Assembly: GCA_033807775.1 (NCBI GenBank)
Contig: CM066314.1
Span: 33,343,001 to 33,407,000 of the forward strand
DNA length: 64,000 bases
Direction: 5' to 3'
Source of the DNA: Saussurea involucrata
Lineage: Eukaryota > Streptophyta > Magnoliopsida > Asterales > Asteraceae
Position 1 is the first letter of the stretch. Each line of letters starts with the position of its first letter. The translations under genes were made by a program, and so were the position numbers. Below the pieces are notes generated by a model. It did not search any database, had not been told where the DNA came from, and saw only the letters and a list, made by a program, of their open reading frames with translations. This document shows positions 59,121 to 64,000 of the stretch, piece by piece.

Positions 59121-61256
59121 TGTAACACCCCAACTTTCGGGTAAGTCCTTCCTTTTCCTTTTTCCAAATTTTTGTTTTCGACTCGTTGCATCTTGGGTGT
59201 TTTATTGTACATGCATGCATGAGACTACCGCAAAGGAGAAATTTTTTATCTTAAGGCTTGTTCCCGAGTAAGTTTCGGCATACCCTTTTTAGAAATGGTT
59301 CCATTCGAGTTTCCACGTGTTCAAGCATCGAGAGGTGAAGCGGGAGTCGCCAAAATCGGCCAAAACGACCTCCAGTACCACCACCGCGACTATGTCGGCG
59401 ATAGTGCCCTGATGGCATAGTCGTCGCCCGTGGACAGGCCACGGTACAATCCAGGCGATAGTGCCTGCAATTGTGCCCATGGCACTGTCGCGAGGGCACA
59501 GTCGCTGACCGGGGGGGAGGGAGATTAAATACAGCGCATATCTTCTTTTGAGGAGGGAGTTCTCATTTTCTGTTTTGGTCCGACCTTTTCTCTCTAGGGA
59601 TGATTTTCACTTAGCTCTTCCCCTCACCATTAAATGCTTGGAGATGTCTCATTTATGGGTTTAGATCATTAAATCTCACTCCCATCTACCTCTAGAAGAG
59701 TCCCTACAAAAGGATTTCAAGGTTTCAAGGGTCCAAGCTTCAAGTCTTTACTCTAACATCTCAAGGTATCCTCATTTGCTAGGGTTTCACCCTACAATCC
59801 TTAAGTGAGTACCTTATGTGATTATTGGCTTTTCTTTATGACCATAAATGTGTTAATCATGGGAGTCTTGATTATTTGACTTCTTGTGTCACTTAGGGTT
59901 TCCTCTAAGAAAGTGGGGTTTTCTCTCTCTACTAACTCCATTTCCATTTGGTGAATATTCTTGATTCACTTACTTTCATTAAGTATCTCTATACTTGTGT
60001 ATACTTGTAATATGTTCATGTTGAGGTTAAATCGAATATAGGGTTTCATGAATACTTGATGTTTAAGTGTTTAAACATGATGCCCCCTTATATAATGTTT
60101 TCTATGTTAAAAATAAGCGTATTTCATCATTTGGGACCCTTGACCCAAAACTAGGGTTTTCATGCTTTAGCTCAAAAATGAGCATTTCTAACGTAAATAT
60201 AAAATATGTAGGTTTTGAAATGATTTTTATAAGTATAGCATGTATTTGTGATCATGGAGATGAAAGTATAGATAAATATGTGCCTTACCCATCAATATAT
60301 GAAATTTAATTGTGAACTAATGTGCAATTGGACTTGGTGATTATTTCTAAGGTGATAACTCGAGGGGAGTGGTTATTTGAGTCTTATCATACATTATATG
60401 AACGTGTTTAGGAATCTTTGGTATCTAACTCCTTGTGCACGAGGACTTAGACTTGCATTATTTATTGCATAAACTGTCGGCCATTTTGGGTCACTAGTGA
60501 GTAGGCAAGAGGGGACCTTGGGGTCCTTGAGGTGTAACTCGTCTAGCTTGGATATGCAATGGGTTCCCATAAGTCCTTGAGGTGTAACTCGACGGAGTAG
60601 GCAATAAAGGCAATAAATGACGGTTTGAGGTCGTGATGTCTTAGTGGCATGGGGACTAAAACCGGGACTTGAGGTGCAATCCAATAACATCACGGGTGAC
60701 TCCATGTCATGTGTTCTCGTCACCCCGATGGTAACGGGTCTCCCCCGTTTGTCAAGAGTGTTCCTATCTTGTATATTTTATGCTCGGGTTGGGTTACTTG
60801 ATGGAAGTCAAATGGTGGTTATTACTTTCGCACGAATTCGGTAACATTGGTTGGACTTACAATATTGCTTACCTTGTTAATCTTATGAAGTTTCATATTT
60901 CACTAGATTCCGGTCTAACACTTGCAGTGTTGCATTTTATGGAACTCATGTCCCACTAGTGATGCTCCTTTGACGCGTTGATTTTGCCGGCCATGCTTAG
61001 AAGGTTGGAGGGTCGGGCTTTTTGGGAAATCGAGATGAGAGATGTTTTGAGATATAGCGACACCCGCATTAATCTAGTTTACTTAAATTCTAGATTAGTA
61101 GGTTGTTGTGTATTATGTCTCGATACTCGTTGAATTTAAACTTAGTCCAAACTATCCCTTTTTATTAAGGGCTTTAGTTGGTTTATCTATGAAATTTTAT
61201 TTTACCCACTTTCCGGAAATTCCCTATATAAATGTCTTAATTTTTAGGGTGTTACA
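59121..61256 (+). repeat. 5' LTR of the Ty3/gypsy element
   Basis: TG...CA borders with 9-bp terminal inverted words TGTAACACC and GGTGTTACA. Duplicated words TCCTTGAGGTGTAACTCG (60520, 60571) occur inside. Leftward open frames here have no domain and are not genes. Confidence 0.85.
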
Positions 61257-61605
61257 AGTTGGTATCAGAGCTCTAGTTTAAGTGAACTGGGTGTGCTAGT
61301 GTGATGCCTAGACCTAAGCTGAGACTAATAAGTTATGAAACGTGAGGAATTGGGTAGAAATATTAAGTTGGGATGCTCGTAGTCGACGGAAATTACATTG
61401 TTGAGAATTATGAAAGTGGTGACGAGAATTCTTATGTGTAGTATGTTCATAATTTCAATTAGCTACTGCTATTATGAATATATTGTTACGCGAGCATGCT
61501 TGATTGCTATGATTATGATGCCCGATAATTGTACTAGTACGTTTCCTTATGTGTAATCTCGTTAGTCTATCTTCTCATCTTTACTCTAGAATGTGACAGA
61601 CAAAA

Positions 61606-64000
61606 ATGGTAAATACACGGAGTAGACCCCAGTCTTCGTCTGAAGGTAACTGAATCCACGGCTGATCAACCAAACGTAAATGCGTCAGTTTTGCCTCCTC
61701 CACTTCCACCCCTGTTGGGTGGGAGAGTGGAACAGATACCAAGGACAAACATTGCCTCCGCCAACCCGGTTATAACGGAAGTGACTCCCCAAACTCAAAT
61801 GATGGACATGATGGGGGTCATGAACGAGACCATGGTTAAGCAACAGGAATTGTTCATGAAACTTTTGGAGGACAGAAATGCTAACCTGCGCCGTCATAAG
61901 GCAATTGAGGAGAATGTGTTCGTAGCGGGGTCCGAGGGAACCGGTGATGAGAACCAGACTAATGGGTTGGTTACTTTGGAGACGAGGCCAACGGGAAGGG
62001 TTTGTTCCTACAAGACATTTCTATGTTGTAAACCACCGGAGTTTACCGGTTCTGATAATTCGGTGGCGTGCATGAACTAGATTAGGGAAATCGAGTAAGC
62101 TTTTAGGGCTTGTGACTGTGAAGAAAACTAGAAAGTAAAATTTGGTTCCCAAATGCTTAGAAGTTCAGCTTTAACTTGGTGGAACGTCTACACATCCACC
62201 CTAGAAGCCTCGGTTTTGGCCAAAATGACTTGGGCCGCTTTCAAGAAGAAGATCTTAGAAGAGTACTGTAATGAGCAAGAGATGGACTTGATCGAGGAAG
62301 AATTTCGATCGATCGAGGAAGAATTCCGATCGAGGGAGTATACCCGACTTTTCATGGAGAAGTTAAACCTTGTGGGGCATGTGGCCCCTACTGAGAAAGA
62401 AAAGACGAAAGCGTACCTGAAAGATTTGCCTGCTGACATGATGGCAATGGGTCCGTAACTCCAAGGCCACTAACCTCCAAGAGACAATCGAAGAGGCTAA
62501 GATTATGGACAGGGTCTACGCCAAAGACAAAGAAGAGAAAGAGAGAGTTGGAGAGAAAAGGAGGTGGGAGAGCCCACATAATTCGTTCAAAAAGCCGAGG
62601 TTTCACCCAAGTGGTAAAGGAGGGGACAGTCGTCGGGAGGCGAAATGGTGTCCCAAGTGCAAGAGCAAACATTTCGGTTCTTGCAGTTCTGGGCACACTA
62701 GTCCGAAATGGTCTTACATGTTTTATGTGCAGGAAGTCGGGGCACACTAGTCCGAAGTGCCACATAAAAGGGACGGTGTGCTTTGAGTGTAAGAAGATTG
62801 GGCACGTTAAGCGAGAGTGCCCCAAGCTGAGAGGAGGCGCAAGGGGGACCTGTTCGGGAAGTCAACCAAGGAGGGAGGCCATACCCAAGCCTCAAGGGAG
62901 GGCCTTCCAAATGACGAAGGAGGAAGCGAAGGAAACCGCCAATGTGGTGTCGGGTACGTTCTCACTCAACTCTTTACCCACTAGAGTATTGTTTGATTCT
63001 GGTGCGAATTGTTCTTTCGTATCGTTAGAATTTTGCGAATCCTTAAACGTGCCTACTAGTACTCTACGCGATGCTTTAGTCAAAGAGGTAGCAAATTGGG
63101 AAAAAGTGGTTTTGCAGAAAATCGTGGAAAAGTGTCGCCTAGAAATTAGTGGTGAGACCTTTGAAGTGGACCTTCTCCCCATGGCTATCGGGAGTTTTGA
63201 TGTGGTTATTGGGATGGACTGGTTGGCAAAAGACAAAGCGGAAATTTTGTGCTCTAAGAAACTCATAAGGATACCACTTCAAAGTGGGGACTTTGTTCTC
63301 GTCTATGGAGAGAAACGGAAAGGCGAAGTGGCTATCATTTCTTCCATCAAGGAAAGGAAGTGCCTAATTAAGAAGTACCCATCGTTTCTAGCTTACGTGG
63401 TGGACGCCAAAGCGAAGAAGAAGAAAATAGAAGATGTGAGAGTCGTCAACGAGTATCCAGATGTTTTTCCCGATGATCTACCCGGTTTGCCACCCGAACG
63501 TCAAGTGGAGTTTAAGATTGATTTGATCCCGAGAGCGGCACCAATAGCACGCGCACCATACTGTCTCGCACCAACAGAAATGCAAGAGATGATGACACAT
63601 CTACAAGAGCTTCTAGAAAAAGGTTTTATAAGACCGAGCTCATCGCCTTGGGGAGCTCCGGTGCTTTTTGTCAAGAAGAAGGATGGGTCGATGCGGATGT
63701 GTATCGACTACCGGGAGTTGAACAAGGTAACCGTGAAGAATAAGTTTCGCTTCCCCGAATAGACGACCTTTTTGATCAACTCCAAGGGGCCGGATACTTC
63801 TCCAAAATCGACCTTCGATCCGGGTATCACCAAGTAAAAGTTAAAGAGGAAGATGTCTCGAAGACGACATTTAGGACTCGGTATGGGCACTATGAGTTCC
63901 TAGTCATGCCATTTGGATTGACGAACGCGCCGGCGGTGTTTATGGACTTAATGAACCGAGTATGTCGGCCATTCTTGGACAGGTCCGTGATTGTGTTCAT
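61606..64000 (+). pseudogene. Ty3/gypsy gag-pol remnant (gag, CCHC, protease, start of RT), several breaks
   Basis: Gag begins at about 61606 and is interrupted by a TGA at 61651, then TAG/TAA/TAG between 62078 and 62131 and a stop at 62456 with frame changes. Recognisable gag pieces: SALTWWNVYTSTLEASVLAK and KKKILEEYCNEQEMDLIEEE. From 62548 one frame has two CCHC knuckles (CFMCRKSGHTSPKC, CFECKKIGHVKREC), an aspartic protease (RVLFDSGANCSFVS, GMDWLAKDKAEI) and the start of RT (GLPPERQVEFKIDLIPRAAP, FVKKKDGSMRMCIDYRELNK). At 63753-63756 a C run causes a shift: the frame hits TAG at 63760 while RT (DDLFDQLQGAGYFSKIDL, LVMPFGLTNAP) continues in the next frame to the window end. Inactive. Confidence 0.9.

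Larger units (their letters stand above)
59121..64000 (+). mobile_element. Ty3/gypsy LTR retrotransposon (chromovirus/Tekay-like), 3' part outside window
   Basis: 5' LTR 59121-61256 (2136 bp) starts TGTAACACCCC and ends GGGTGTTACA; then AGT and PBS TGGTATCAGAGC (61260-61271). Gag, zinc knuckles, protease and part of RT follow to the window edge. The RT and protease style and the long LTR fit the Del/Tekay clade (inference). The interior is decayed. Confidence 0.9.

Noticed and set aside
59251..60844. Several open frames in the gypsy 5' LTR
   Set aside because: LTR sequence between defined TG...CA borders; no domain and not conserved reading.

Overview
The window is nuclear DNA of a flowering plant, most likely a eudicot and possibly a member of the daisy family (inferred from the style of the genes and repeats; I could not search). 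It holds four ordinary intron-bearing host genes in a landscape dominated by transposable elements. Nothing bacterial, organellar or viral was seen. I give structures for three of the host genes in full (all exons phase-consistent) and for the fourth including its 5' UTR exon.

Layout. 1-5753: right part of a Mutator-like element (MULE) carrying a leftward DUF1985 + Ulp1/C48-protease gene whose first intron is filled by a minisatellite. 6241-9949 (+): nuclear poly(A)-binding protein gene (PABN type). 10927-12108: a TRIM element and a GAGTAAA-TIR element. 12490-16397 (-): plastid class II DAHP synthase, with a 3.1-kb MULE-like element (containing a solo LTR) inserted 59 bp upstream of its ATG. 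19726-21634: a PIF/Harbinger element with only the Myb/SANT-type ORF. 21748-34812: a Pack-MULE carrying an LRR fragment, invaded by a MITE, which was invaded by a transposase-bearing MULE, which was invaded by a gag-only LTR retrotransposon; target-site duplications are visible at every level. 35684-41190: a nearly complete Tnt1-like Copia retrotransposon. 42522-46040 (+): nitronate monooxygenase gene with MITE-packed introns. 47012-50720: MITEs and a degenerate tandem repeat split by another GAGTAAA element. 51376-55672 (-), with a 5' UTR exon to about 56430: plastid DnaJ type A chaperone. 56805-58060: hAT-like element with a SINE. 59121-64000: 5' LTR, gag and part of pol of a decayed Ty3/gypsy element that runs off the window.

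The host genes do unrelated housekeeping work (mRNA polyadenylation, aromatic amino-acid entry step, nitronate detoxification, plastid protein folding); there is no operon-like organisation. The most unusual content is in the transposons: a near-perfect 87-bp-arm hairpin inside the MULE, a convergent coiled-coil accessory gene in that MULE cut by a retrotransposon, clusters of a CGGTATACCG palindrome in LTRs, and an in-frame tandem exon triplication in the C48 gene.
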